From Brevipalpus yothersi (lineage: Eukaryota; Arthropoda; Arachnida; Trombidiformes; Tenuipalpidae): a DNA stretch of 64,000 bases. Of the stretch, positions 26,684-55,437 are shown piece by piece. A program made the translations under genes and the position numbers. Position 1 is the first letter of the stretch. Every line of letters begins with the position of its first letter. The DNA lies in contig QZCP01000167.1 in assembly GCA_003956705.1 (NCBI GenBank), forward strand, positions 10,034 to 74,033. The letters run 5' to 3'. The notes under the pieces were generated by a model. The model ran no database searches. It was not told the origin of the DNA and worked only from the letters and a program-made list of their open reading frames with translations.

Positions 26684-28664
26684 GATGCTTCAGATTGGCA
26701 CTGTCCAAGTTGAGAGGTTTACACAATTAGAGAACCTGTTGTGATTAAATCGAAGAAATATCACCAAAAAAGTGCTTTTCCGTGTCCAAAGATCAATTTT
26801 TCTGGAAACTAAAATCAAAATCCCGTTAAAAGAGGGAAACAAATATGAATATGATGATTGAATTGAACTTGAAAGATGTGGAAAATCCTTGTGGATAGAA
26901 TATGAAATCACTCTCTTCCGAGTCTACAAAGTTTTTCAACAGCTCTTCTCTTCCAACTTTTTTCCCTTTCCCTACCTATTGACGATTGACAATGAAGTTT
27001 TTTATAACAGAATTTTTCAACTGTATTGTTTCAACAATTTTCACTTTCACCTTTTTCCCGCTGCTTACCAATCATTACTTTTCACTCTCAGCATTTCCTA
27101 TTCTTCTTTAAATACTTGGACATTCCTTCTTCTTCATCCTCATGATTCTCTTCTCTCTCTCTTCTCTCTCATCATAATGGTGCTGTCAAACTGGTTATTA
27201 GTACCAATTCAGCTTTTTTGTAGGTAAACATCATCTTGATTCTCATCTTCTTAAAGTTTCTCTCTCTCTACAATAATTTTCACTCTCTCTCTCTCAGTCA
27301 ATCTTTCTCGTCCAATCTTAAAGTCAAGGGCACTCTAGTCGATCAAGAATGCCCATTCATGGACTCAACGTTACAACGTTGCAACGAAATGGTATATCTT
27401 TGGGTTGACTCATAGTAAGCCTAGATGATTTGAGTGATAAAGAGTTCAAGTAAGTCATTGTTTTATATTATCACTTATTTGGCAATATCAACTGGTTTCA
27501 TTTGAGGATAGTAACGGTGAAAAAATGCTTACCAATGTTGGTTGACAATCTCTTGCGAGGCTTTCTGAGAAGAATTGTTAGGCTTGGGTCATAGAACTTC
27601 TCATCAACTCAAAAAGTGAGACCCATAGTGCAGACCCATAGTGTATGTGTCAAGCGATCGATGACCCTCTCTCTCTTGTTTTTTCAATGGTTCTGAATTA
27701 TTATGTTTCAAGAGAATGATGAATCATTATCTGAGATTATGAAAAAGAATATTTTGGTTGAATTACCACTCACAACTTGTCAACTTTATCTTGTAGTAGA
27801 GGATGAAGGATTTAATTTAATTAACATCGCTATTTTTCTTGATCAATATTGTCTTTTCCATATTTGTACATTTGATAAAAATTTGAAAAAAAATTCAAAA
27901 TTCAGCACAAAAATTCAATACACAGATAGTTGACAATAAATAGCATGGGTGAATACTCAATTTTAAGTGATTTTCATCGACGGACGATTTTATTTGGATG
28001 CAAAAGAGTTTTTTACAACTTTCAAAATTCACAATTCTGGGGAGTGAGATAAATATATTTTCATTTCAAATATTATCAGAAATAGTATTTGAAATATTTC
28101 CTTTTGTCGATTTGAAATCGGTGAAAATAGATGGCAGCAGTAAGTTTATACAATGGTAAAGGAATATCTTTGACGATAAATTCTTTCCCATTCTCCCGGA
28201 AGAGAATTCTGTGCGCATCAACTGGACAAAGAACATACGGAACCCTTAGTTTGACAGTCAATATTCCTTGCATGTCTGTGTGTATGTTTGTGTGAGTGTG
28301 TGTATATGTGTATGAGTCTATGTAAGAGGGCTCACAAGGCAAGCCTTTAGCTGGAAATGTGAGATAGAAATTTGAGATTCATGATGAACATCTTATAAGC
28401 AACAAAGAACAAATAGATAACAACATCATTTGAAAGAATTGACATGTTCAAATAGGCCATTGAGCAGGGGAAGAACAGTAAAAAAAAGATAGGACACATC
28501 ACAAACTTTTAGGTCCAACATTATGAATATAATATCACCTCTTATGGGCTTCTCTGCGGTCATATATCCTTATATATATGTATGTATATATGTATCCATA
28601 TATATATATGTAGACACCAATTTTGAGCACAATTGCCAATTATTCTAGTCTGGCAAAATAATCA
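26684..28664. other. Intergenic region between orphan secreted gene and GPCR 3' end
   Basis: Nothing convincingly coding. It contains a TA-rich repeat patch around 28565-28612 downstream of the GPCR stop. Confidence 0.6.
28565..28612. repeat. (TA)/(TATG)-rich simple repeat
   Basis: Alternating TA with TATG units just downstream of the GPCR coding end. Confidence 0.8.
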
Positions 28665-44372
<15,708 letters not shown>

Positions 44373-46091
44373 TTTGAAAACGATAGAAGAAGAGTATCAA
44401 AGTATTCAATAACAATTTTCACTGAACAAAAATAATATTATCAACAGACAAAAATATTTTGCTCTTTCTCCATCAACAGCTTAACAAATCACTTGAATCA
44501 TAAAAAGAAGAAAAGCAAAAAAGAGAAACTGTCGAACAATCAAAAATGATATACAAAGTGAATATCTTCATCATCTGTTGAATTGTTTTTGAGTGATCAA
44601 GTTATGCAGAAAATGATGATAATAATGTACCACCAAAATAAAGATGAAGATGATTCTTTTCCAGTTGGAAAACTATTCTCAAAACTTGATTCCTCTTTTT
44701 CACCAGCAATAAGGTACATCTATGAGCGAGAGCATTCAGGATGCTCGATAGTATACTAGAGTGAGAATGGAGCGACAATATATATATATATTCTGTATAT
44801 AGTCTGCGCGAAACGAATGTCAGTTCATGAAGATTGTTTTCGTTCTCTTTCTCTCATCGTTTTCCATTCCATTCTTTTCCTTACACACGCTCACGTCACT
44901 AGTCATATAACGAGAATGATAATCGAAAATTGGTGTCAAACTTGTGTATAATATGGGAAGCTGTACGAATGAGATTTTACCCTGGACACACTACATGGCC
45001 AAAGGGGTAAAGTCTATGGCTTTTTTGAATGGACATTCGATGAGAGTAAGGTTTGAAGTAGCAAGTTATACAGTATAAGTAAGGCAAAGAGAGAGCGCAT
45101 TTTATCACTTGAACGCTCTATCGATTTTATATTTGATTGTAATAGCTGGCATTTTTGATGCTTCAATTTTGATTCCTTCTCTCTCTTCTCGTCTTACAGG
45201 AACATCATGATGCAAGCTGTATTTTCTTGACCATTTTTGGCCAGACTCAATATATCCTTGAATGGAAGAAAAATATTCACAAAAACGTAACAATCATCTC
45301 CCATGGTTACACCATTGGATTTCTGTGGGATGAAAAGAAGATTCAAGGAGATGTGGAAAAACTTTTCTTCCATCCATCCATCCATCTATCCTTTTTTTCA
45401 CATCACTAACGGAAAGGATGCTTGAATAATCATTTTTAATACTTTGTGCGAGAAAATTTTTTTCTCTCTCCCTCTTTTCGTAAAAGGATTTTCTTCTCTA
45501 CACTAAATGATTCTTAAACGATCATCCTGTGATATATGACTTTCTCTTTTTGCAATGCTACACTATTTTTCTATTTCCTTTCTCTACTCCACTACAAATA
45601 TGTTCCGATCCATAAGTGAGCTTGTAAGATTAAAGTTTGTGAAAATTGAAATTGATTTACATTTATTAGCACTCAATATGATCGATCATCAAATCATCAA
45701 GCGATTGATGGATGGGCAAAAGAAAAAAATTTCATCCACCAATAACAGTCCTATATTATTCACTCCATCCAACAAATCCATGATTTGTTCACAATTCATT
45801 CGATCAATGATTTATGAATTTGCATTTAATTCAATCGCAAAGAAAAAAAATTTTTCTCCACTTTTTTTAAATCATTTTTTTTTACACTTTTACACTATAA
45901 GTGTACGCAATCTCCATGGTAACAGAAAATGTGTTTCAGCAAATGTTTTGATTGTGATTATGTCGATTTAAATACGCGTTCGGATATTATTGATGAAGAA
46001 TTAATTAAATGAAATTAAATGCCAATGTTATCATTGCTGATTGTGTTGTGAATATTGGGTAGTATCTTCACTAAGGCAATAATAATAATAC
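44373..46091. promoter_or_regulatory. Divergent intergenic region between GPCR and POLR3A
   Basis: The GPCR (minus) and POLR3A (plus) start codons face away from each other across 1.7 kb, so both promoters should lie here. I see no clear TATA box for either. A TA-repeat patch lies near 44780. CCATGGTAAC near 45915 resembles half of an RFX X-box. A 138-aa ORF at 45555-45971 (plus) has no recognisable motif, and I do not call it a gene. Confidence 0.55.
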
Positions 46092-49000
46092 ATGGAGAAG
46101 GAACAGTATCGTGAAAGCCGGCATGGCTTAAAGATCAGTCATCTATCGTTTGCTGTGCCAAGTTCTGGTACAATTCTGAAGCAAAGTGTCCTTAATTGTG
46201 TTAACAAAACTCTGTACAATGATCCATCGGTAGGACAATCGAAGCGTAATTGTGCTGCACCTTATGGTGTACTGGATCCACGGCTTGGTAAGGGATCAGT
46301 TGTTGTTTTTACCGAGTTCTCAATTCGGAAAATCGATGGACTTGAGATTTTGCTATGCTGTGTTAGAATTTTTAATCATCATTATTTGTCTGTATTCCTT
46401 AGGTACTAGTCAAAATGGGATGAAGTGTGATTCGTGTGGTGATAGTTTGGCTGATTGTATCGGTCACTTTGGTCACATTAAGCTTGCGATGCCCGTTTAT
46501 CATACTGGATATTTTCGCTTCATTTTGGCCATACTTCAGTGTATATGTAAAAAGTGTTCCCGAATATTGTTACCGAACAATGAACAAGTAGAATATAAGT
46601 CTCGTCTTTTGAGGCCAGATTTATCCTATCTGGATAAGAAAGCGATCTATAAAAAAATCTGTGATAAATGTAAAAAAATCAAAAATTGCCAATACTGTCA
46701 TTTTGCCAATGGTGCCGTGAAAAAAGTCGCCTTATTCAAAATTGCTCACTTTTTCATCAACAAATCTTCATCACTCAAAGAGAAAGAGATGGAAGATGAA
46801 TCATCCCACCTAATTGAATCTTCCATCACTGATAACAAAGATTTAGAACATATCAGGACCTGTAAAGCAGAAATTTTGGACCCCATTCGTGTTCGAGATC
46901 TCTTCCAGCGTATACCGAAATCTGATTACATATTTTTACTCATTCAAAATTTTGATCCACAAGATCTAATTTTAACCCACATTCCAGTTCCTCCTGCTTG
47001 TATTCGGCCATCAGTTTTGAATGAATATGAAGCTGGATCAAATGAAGATGATCTTACCATTGGATTGAGTCAGATGTTATTGATTAATGACTTTTTCATC
47101 AAGAATCAGCAAAGATTTCCCGATCAACGGATGACTTTATGGGAATTTCTACAACTCAACGTTGGCTTGTATATAAACAGTGAAATATCAGGCATTCCAC
47201 CAAAAATGAAACCCTCAAAGCCTGGCCGAGGGTTAGTTCAAAGAGTTAAAGGAAAAAATGGCCGTTTTCGTGGTAATCTCAGTGGTAAACGAGTAGACTT
47301 TTCTTCACGCTCTGTGATCAGCCCCAATCCAAACCTACGTATCGATGAAGTTGGTGTACCCGTTCATATTGCCAAAATACTCACTTTTCCAGAACGAGTA
47401 ACTCCTTCCAATATTCGTAAAATGAAATCTTTGGTTATAAATGGAGCGGACACACATCCAGGGGCCAATTTTGTGGAGGACAGAAAAACTGGCAATCGAA
47501 CGTATGACATCCCATCAATCCTGAATGCTCCGTTTATTTAACTGTTATACTCTCTTTCACTTTTCATTACAGCTTCCTCAAGTATGGAAATCGTAAGAAA
47601 ATCGCATCTGACCTCAAATTTGGAGATATTGTTGAACGCCATATGATGGATGATGACATCGTTATGTTCAATCGTCAGCCTTCTCTACACAAACTCAGTA
47701 TTATGGCTCACAAGGTAAATAATGGGCTTTCTACATGAATTAGCTCTTCTGTTGCTGAGTACCTCTTTTTCTTCCAGGTTAGGGTTCATGAGCATCGAAC
47801 CTTCCAATTCAATGAATGTGCTTGTACACCATACAATGCTGACTTTGATGGTGATGAAATGAATCTACATCTTATGCAAACTCATGAGGCAAGAGCAGAA
47901 GCATCAATCCTAATGGGCATATTGAACAACATCGTTACTCCTCGAAATGGCGAACCTTTGATAGCAGCAATTCAAGATTTCATCACTGGTGCCTATATTC
48001 TCACTCAGAAAGATGTATTTTTTGACCGTAGCAAAGCTTGCCAAATTATTAGCTCAATCCTCACTGACAAAGAGGATCTTGTACGAATCACACTACCAAA
48101 ACCATGTATACTCAAGCCGAGGGCATTGTGGAGCGGTAAACAGATATTCAGTCTCATTCTCAAGCCTGACCATCGGAACACTCGAGGAATGAATCTAAGA
48201 GCTAAAGGTCGAAATTACTGCGGAAAAGGGGAAGAACTTTGTCCTAATGACGGATGTAAGTTGATAGATATCTTTCCTCTTGTCCAGAAATTTTCAATTT
48301 TTCAAATTTTTTACTCACAGATGTAGTCATTAGGGACAGTCAACTTCTTTGTGGAGCAGTGGATAAAGCAACTCTTGGATCTGGGAGTAAAAACAATGTT
48401 TTTTATATAATTTTGAGAGACTTGACAGCTTCGGAAGCTGGATTGGCAATGTGGCGACTTGCCAGGGTTACAAGTTACTTTCTATGTGAGTCTATTTTTT
48501 TGTACAGTTTTGCAGTCTAGTTTCGTAATACTTGAATTTCATCCTTCCAGCGAATCACGGCTTTTCACTGGGCCTAGAAGATGTCACTCCGACTGCGAAA
48601 CTTTTGAACACTAAGAAACAGCTTCTAGCTACTGGATACAATCAAGTTCAGCAGTTTATCACTGACATGAGAGAAGGCAAACTCGACCGTCATGCTGGTA
48701 GCAGTATAGAAGATACATTGGAATCGAAAATACTTGGAGAATTGTCTGGTATTCGAGATCAAGCCGGAAAACACTGTCTTCAGGAATTAGCAAAAGACAA
48801 TGCTGCTCTAGTGATGGCCATGTCAGGCTCAAAAGGATCTCAAATCAATGTATCTCAAATGGTGGCCTGTGTGGGCCAGCAAGCTATCAGAGGTGCTCGA
48901 GTGCCAGACGGGTATGGAGATAGAAGTTTGCCTCATTTTGCCCATCGAGATAAGTCTCCTTTTGCCAAAGGTTTTGTGGAAAATAGTTTTTATGATGGAT

Positions 49001-50787
49001 TGACTGTGACGGAATTCTTTTTTCACACCATGGCCGGTCGTGAAGGTCTACTCGATACAGCGGTAAAAACTGCTGAGACTGGATACATGCAACGTCGTCT
49101 AGTCAAAGCATTGGAAGATCTAGTCTCACACTACGATGGTTCTGTGCGAAATTCTCGAGGTGAAGTTATCCAATTCATTTATGGGGACGATTCTCTCGAT
49201 CCAGCCAATATGGAAGAGGGTGACTATCCCATCGATTTCGATCGAACGCTGAATCATGTCTGTTCGCAATCACCTTGCTCAGGAGAAACTGTCTTAGATC
49301 CTCTCACCTTAAGAAATGAAAGCAGTGTAATCATTAACCGTTGGAGTGTGAACATATCATCTACGTTTAAATCGGAGGTCAAAAAATATGTTGATAAAAT
49401 TGCCACCAAGATAGCCAGTTTTCGAAGTAGATTCCCTCCCGATCAGGTGCATTTAACATCTCAAGTCAATCGTATCACCATGAATCAATTGATTCAGTTT
49501 TTGTGTACCTGTGAGGACAAGTATCTTCGCTCCAAACTAGAGCCTGGTACAGCAGTTGGAGCTATTTGTGCTCAGAGTATCGGCGAACCAGCCACTCAGA
49601 TGACTTTGAAAACTTTCCATTTTGCTGGTGTTGCTTCGATGAACATTACTCAAGGTGTACCTAGGATCAAAGAATTGATTAATGCAAATAAGACAATATC
49701 TACTCCTGTTATTCGAGCAGCCCTGCAAAACCCGAGAAGTGGTGATGATGCTAGAGCAGTTAAAATGCGCCTAGAGAAAACAACTTTGGGACAGATATGT
49801 GAATTTATCGAAGAAGTTGTCCTGCCTGACGATTGTTTCATTCTCATAAAACTTTATATCGATCGTATCAAGCTATTGAAGGTAAATTAATGTCCAATTT
49901 CTTCTAAACTCTTCCAATAATAATGTTTATTCTCTTTTTATCCAGCTCGAAGTAGATGTCTATTCTGTTGCCAATTGTTTGATGAAATCACTGAGGATTC
50001 CTGCAAACCGATTGAAAGTTCATGGTAGAAATCTGATTCAAGTTTTTCCTTCCGCACCTTCCGAAATGTGGCAATTACGCGAGAGTTTATGTGATGTTGT
50101 AGTCAAGGGTATTTCGTCCATCAAGAGAGCAGCCATCAGAATTGAAGGTGAGGGTGATAAGGCTGAACACTATCTCATGATCGAAGGTGAAGGGCTGAGA
50201 GATGTTATGGCAACTTATGGCGTCAATCCAAATCGAAGTTTATCTAATAATATTATGGAAATTGCCAACACTTTGGGTATCGAAGCTGCTCGGACATCCA
50301 TTATCAAAGAAATCAAAGCTACCATGGAAAATCATGGAATTAGTATAGACTCGAGACATCTTAAGTTGTTAGCTGACACCATGACCTATCGAGGAGAAGT
50401 GCTAGGGATTACCCGTTTTGGACTAGCGAAAATGAAAGAATCAGCACTCATGCTTGCATCAGTAAGTTGATTCATCACGATCACCTGCTTTGATGACTCA
50501 TTGCTCTATTTTTATTTTCTTTCATTCGGAAACAGTTTGAGAAAACAGCGGATCATTTATTTGACGCTGCCTACTTTGGCCAAGAAGATCCTATTCTCGG
50601 TGTATCAGAATCGATCATCTCTGGATTGCCCATCAGAATAGGTACCGGTTTCTTTGATCTACTCAAAAGTCGAAAAGATGAAGTGATATCAAACAAGTAT
50701 TCAGAAAAACATTTAATCTTCGATAATGATCAGCTTCACGATAAATTCAATTTCGAAGTTGATCCACAATATTTCCAGGGATGTTAA
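46092..50787 (+). CDS. POLR3A: DNA-directed RNA polymerase III subunit RPC1
   Basis: Largest catalytic subunit of nuclear RNA polymerase III, which transcribes tRNA, 5S rRNA and U6 genes. Exons: 46092-46287, 46403-47501, 47573-47714, 47778-48255, 48321-48485, 48551-49881, 49946-50461, 50536-50787. All junctions are GT-AG and in phase, giving 1392 aa, about the human length (1390). Landmarks in order: N-terminal KISHLSFAVPS; clamp zinc site CDSCGDSLADCIGHFGH; second Cys cluster (CKKC, CDKC, CQYC); RGNLSGKRVDFSSRSVISPN; FNRQPSLHKLSIMAH; the metal-binding catalytic loop NADFDGDEMN; bridge helix/funnel FFFHTMAGREGLLDTAVKTA; trigger loop MTLKTFHFAGVASMN; and the C-terminal RFGLAKMKESALMLASFEKTADHLF. 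All key catalytic Asp residues are present. Introns are only 63-115 bp, unlike the kb-scale introns of its neighbours. The start at 46092 matches the family N-terminus (KEQYRES). No defect seen. Confidence 0.98.
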
Positions 50788-50982
50788 GGAATGCAGATGT
50801 ATTCCTTTTCTGTTTGATGAGTGTCCCATTACAGAAATTCCGCAAGTTGGAGAGATCATCACTTAAATGACGATGAGCCAGAGTATCAGCCAGATGCTAT
50901 TCATAATGTTCCGTGCAGAATTATCAACTCTCATCTTTAACCTCGACAATTCTACAAACGCCACTTTTTCCCCAGTCTTAAT
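50788..50982. other. POLR3A 3'UTR
   Basis: Short gap between the POLR3A stop and the convergent small ORF. No AATAAA seen before 51333-51338, so transcripts may overlap. Confidence 0.4.
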
Positions 50983-51258
50983 TCAGTATGGTTGATGATA
51001 ATTTTGCTGATAATTTTGATGATTATAATTTGGATAATTTTGTTGATATGTTGGTTGTGCTGTTGGCCACGATTCACTAGAGGTTGCCTGTGGAATGGAA
51101 TTTGTTGGTGGCATAGCTGCCTCAGGATAACGATACTTTTTGCCAATCACTCCTCGAGAATTACCAGAATTCGGATTAGATGCCTTCAATTCGTCCAACG
51201 ATGGTGGATCATTCCAACCTTTGGCAGTTCTTCTCTTTTCATCTTCCTGATTTTGCAT
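50983..51258 (-). CDS. Small protein with GWNDPP motif (91 aa)
   Basis: ATG at 51256-51258 in a good context (AATAATG). The product starts MQNQEDEKRRTAKGWNDPP, continues SLDELKASNPNSGNSRG and KKYRYPEA, and ends in a Gln/Asn/Tyr-rich tail (YQQNYPNYNHQNYQQNYHQPY shape, split into shorter units). GWNDPP is the short motif found near the N-terminus of SRA1 and in the SEC31 C-terminal region. The SRA1 helical domain is not encoded here, so orthology is not claimed. The gene would lie tail to tail with POLR3A, whose stop is 195 bp away, and upstream of nothing else on its strand before CaV2. An upstream GTG-initiated reading to 51303 is open but runs through a (GT)n tract. Confidence 0.5.
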   Translation of the reverse strand: MQNQEDEKRRTAKGWNDPPSLDELKASNPNSGNSRGVIGKKYRYPEAAMPPTNSIPQATSSESWPTAQPTYQQNYPNYNHQNYQQNYHQPY

Positions 51259-51944
51259 TATTGAACCAACACACACACACAAACTACCCAAGACGCAAAG
51301 CACAGCAAAGGAATTAAAGCAAATTGAAAATTAATAAAACAATTATCTTTCAGACTCAGTATTTCCGACGTTATGCCGATGGAATGTAGAAAGTTTAAAC
51401 GAATGTTTTGAAAATGTGGATCAAAATTTTCACAGCTTCTGACCTTCGCTACTTGGCTTGCTCGTGCGTTGTCAAGGCTCTCTTACATAGTGCGCTCTCT
51501 GGTGGAGCCATCAGCATCTTGCAGAATGATGTTAAAATCAGGATATGCGACCCAATATGACCCGAAAATAGATCGGAGAGAGAAGTTCGAGGTCATGAGA
51601 TGAACATGATATAGACAGAGAGAGAGAGAGAGAGAGTGAAAATTTTTGTTTTCTTTCATTAGTTGGCCTTGACCTAGTGTTAATTTTTGTACATGGTGTG
51701 CCAAGAGGAGGAAATTTTTCATTGCATTTTAAGTAATGTCGGTCTGGTTTTCCGGTTATTGAGAGAAAATTTGCGCTGAGAAGCGAATCGAAATAATGAC
51801 GAAAGAGAGATCTTGTTGGTATTGATAACGATCACAATTTATTTAATTGCTATTAATTGTATTCCAAAAATGAGTTGTCAAAAAAGAGGCTGATAAATGA
51901 AATCACTTGAAAAAAGTATAAAATTTGTCGTTTCCAGACTAGAC
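51259..51944. other. Region between small ORF and CaV2 stop
   Basis: Expected to hold the 5'UTR/promoter of the small minus-strand ORF and the CaV2 3'UTR. A short (GA)n run lies near 51609. No other feature. Confidence 0.5.
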
Positions 51945-52331
51945 TTAAAACCAATCATCATCTTCATCCTCATCTTGTGACAATGGTATAGCTGATTTGG
52001 GATCTCTCACATGCATCTGAGTGGAAACAGGCTGATTAGCTGAGGAGGCTGCCAACGGGGGAGATTGAGGAGTAGCAACTGCAGCGGACATCATATCGGG
52101 TTGAAGATCCATGGGAACTAGTGGGGCTGGTTGTGGTCCTGGTAATGGGCCGCCGGCAGTTTTGGTGAAACCATTGGGCAGTGGAGAAGGTGATGAGAGA
52201 AGACGAGCGCCCGAGGCACCATGACCCATGGCTACGGCTGCTTCGAATGTTAACGGTGATTCTGGTGGTGTGTAAGAGGGAATGTCATGTAAACCGGGTT
52301 GAGGAGTCATACTGGATGGCCATTGTTGGGG
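51945..52331 (-). CDS. cac: CaV2 last exon (Pro-rich tail, DDDWF end)
   Basis: Acceptor ATGTAG; begins PQQWPSSMTPQ and ends DEDEDDDWF then TAA. In CaV2 channels the end is normally (D/E)DWC, the ligand of RIM and Mint PDZ domains; here the last codon is TTT (Phe). Confidence 0.92.
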   Translation of the reverse strand, partial: PQQWPSSMTPQPGLHDIPSYTPPESPLTFEAAVAMGHGASGARLLSSPSPLPNGFTKTAGGPLPGPQPAPLVPMDLQPDMMSAAVATPQSPPLAASSANQPVSTQMHVRDPKSAIPLSQDEDEDDDWF

Positions 52332-55300
52332 CTACATGGATAGAGAAAAAATTAATTCAGTTACTGTTACATTCAGGTCTTAATCATTGTTTGTCACAAA
52401 TTGTCAACTTACTCGAGGCAATTCTCGACCTCCTTTTGAGCTTGCACTACTAACTCGCCCCGATCTGATCGGTGGTAAAGTATGAGATGTTCGCATATGG
52501 CCATACGAAACGGGATCATAATCTGTGTCACTCCATTCTGAAGCTAAAGGCACCATGTGGGCTATTTGAGATGTTGAATGCTGTAAAATTAGGGATAGCT
52601 TATTAAAAAAATGTGCTCTATGATCATGTGACTAATCAGGCAAAACGTACAGCTAAATGTGAACCGTGAGTTGGAGATGCGTTAACTTTGGGAAAATTAA
52701 TATTGTTCAGTGATTTATCCGTTTGAGGAATGGTCGGTGAGTGTGATAATGTGGGAAAATTAATTTCTTCCACCGATTGTGTCACTTGCTCTAATTGGGC
52801 CCGCTTGAGAGGTGTTGGTGGTAAGCGACGTCCACGAAAGCGACCAGCAATATTGACAACTGCTCTCAGTCGTTGGACAGGTAAACTACGAGATGATTGA
52901 CTAGGACTTGGACTACGAGATCTTTCAGCTAATTTTGTTGTTCCATAATATTCTTGTTGAGCTGCATTAGCTTGCTGCTGAGATTAAAGTAAGAGAGAGA
53001 GAGAACATGTGACATATTAGTATTGGAACCATCAATCAAGCTCAACAGAGAACTTGGTCTACATACATCGGCTAGTTTAGAACTTACAAAACTTGGGCTA
53101 CGAGATCTTTTGTCAAGGCACGTTGTTTTATAACTAGGACTATTACTCTGGCTTCTTGGCCTAGATTCTTTGTCAGCATGCACCTCCTGAGGTGGACCAC
53201 GCCATGGAGAACGAGAACGACGTCGACGACGACTTGGGGATCTTCCAAGCAATGGTGAACCATAGAGTAGGATATCATCGCCGAGAAGTTTTTCTGGTTT
53301 TGGGAAGAAGTAAAAAATTTCAGAATAATTACTCGAAGATTGTAAAAGAATTCCTTCTGTCATATCCCTAAATTTTCCAGTAATCCTAGCTAATTAGAAG
53401 GCCCTTTTTCTATCAAACAAGCCCAAATTCTACACTCCCTAGATTCTTGTGAGCTGTCAATTAGAAGGTGTCTGTATGACTTGCTATAATGCTGCAAGCC
53501 ATAAGTGAACCTAAATTTTCAACAATATCATGAGCATTGTCCATCATGAATAGCCCTCATCAATTCCTTATTTCACACTGGTTAACATACGTCGAGCTCT
53601 TCCTCGTCGAGTAGATGATTCATATTTTACAATATCTGCAACATCAGTGACTATATCCGCAAAGCCAACGTCCGATGGCCTGGGTGAACGTAACCGGGAC
53701 CGAGTGGACGGTGATCGACCCCTCAGTCGTGTGCCTTCATCCTCATCTCTATTGGCACCATCACGACCATTAACATTATCACCACTCTGACCACCGGCTG
53801 TCCCGTTATCACCTCCTCCTCCACCACCGGCACGGGTGGGTGAAGGTGTCCGAGAGCCAGGTCGAGTGACTTTAACATCAGGCTTTAGGTGGGCCATTTG
53901 GGGAAATGCTGAATTCTGATTGGAAAGAAGTCGGACGAGAATCTGTAATTATTTGGCCGATATTTGTGATGTATCGGTTGGGGAAGAAAGAAAGTGGTGT
54001 CAAGAGTTAAAAAAGCTAATTCATTTTGTGTATGTGTATTAGTATATGAATTACAGCGTTACGACACCGATTTGATAACGATATATATGTATGATGATTA
54101 CATATACTAAACACAGGGCATGCGGAGCGACCAATATATATATGTATAATTGTTAAGTGGAGCAAAATTTGTCTAAGGATATAAGATTAAGATTTGGTAT
54201 GAGAAAGAGATATAATTTGGAAGAGGAAATATCAATTATTGATGGGAGGATATGTTTGGAATAAATTTTTCAACATAATAAGAAAAGAAAAAGGATTATC
54301 ATCATCATAGAGGTGGCAGCAATAGTAACACAGAATTTTGGTTCCATAAAATAGACTCGAAAAAATCGATCTTTCTCCAAGTAATAGTAGTAATAGTAGT
54401 GGTAGTAGTGGTAGTGATGGTAAATAATAGCTTTGATTCATGAATGATAAATACTGATGACGTAAATGAGTCAAACAGTCTGTACAGAGGGAAGAGATTT
54501 ACTGATGAGAGAAGATTTTTGAGCATGAAAGAGCCAATCATTATGAGAACGAAGAGAGCGAAAATAAGCTTGAAAAACAAATTTGCATAAAAGAATTGGA
54601 CAAGATCACTTCTGGAAAGAATATGCAAAAAAAAGATGAGCAAAATGTTGAAGAAGAAAGATGGGAATACACTAGGATCACCAATTGATAACTGAATATA
54701 CTAGATTTCAACACAATTATCTTCAGCATCGATAATCGTTTTAAAATAACAAAAATCAACTAGACAAACAAGCGAAACAAAGAGAAAAAGAGGGGCAAGA
54801 AAAAATTTTTCTCATTTTCGTTTTTTTCTTGTAAGATACTTTGCATACAAATAACTTTGAAAAGAGAATGAAGAAATGACGCAAGTATACAGGCACTTTC
54901 ATGGAGAAGCATTTTATCATAAGAGATTCAAGAGAGAATAAGAAAGAGTGAGAGAGAAAGCGATAAAAAAAGGAAAAAGAAGCAAAATATTGAGCAACAT
55001 TTCGTTCATTCTGTTCACTCCAAGAGGAAAAGAAAGATATTCTCAAATCTTGGTGGAAAGAGAAAGGTTATGTCTCCCATGAAAAAGGCTCTCATCGTTA
55101 AAATATGACAAAAAGTTATCGAAGTGAGGTGACGTAAAATCGATACTGTAGCATGGTGAAACTTGCACAAGCCTGATTCTGGGTATAACTCTGTGTAAAG
55201 TGTATTCCTAGATATATATATATATATATATATTCCGGTGGAAGCGATAAGAAAAATGGACCACTACAATGGAAAACAAGAGCAAAGAGAATCATCATCT

Positions 55301-55344
55301 ACACCATTAGTCTTGCCTTGATGATACATGAGGCGTACAGAAAG

Positions 55345-55437
<93 letters not shown>

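Noticed and set aside
45555..45971. 138-aa plus-strand ORF upstream of POLR3A
   Set aside because: Long for this AT content, but it has no recognisable motif, biased Lys/Ile/Phe/Ser use, and lies where the POLR3A promoter/5'UTR should be.
54232..55046. Several 70-112 aa minus-strand hydrophobic ORFs in the CaV2 intron
   Set aside because: Phe/Ser/Leu-rich products of pyrimidine-rich intron sequence; none fits CaV2 phase or homology.
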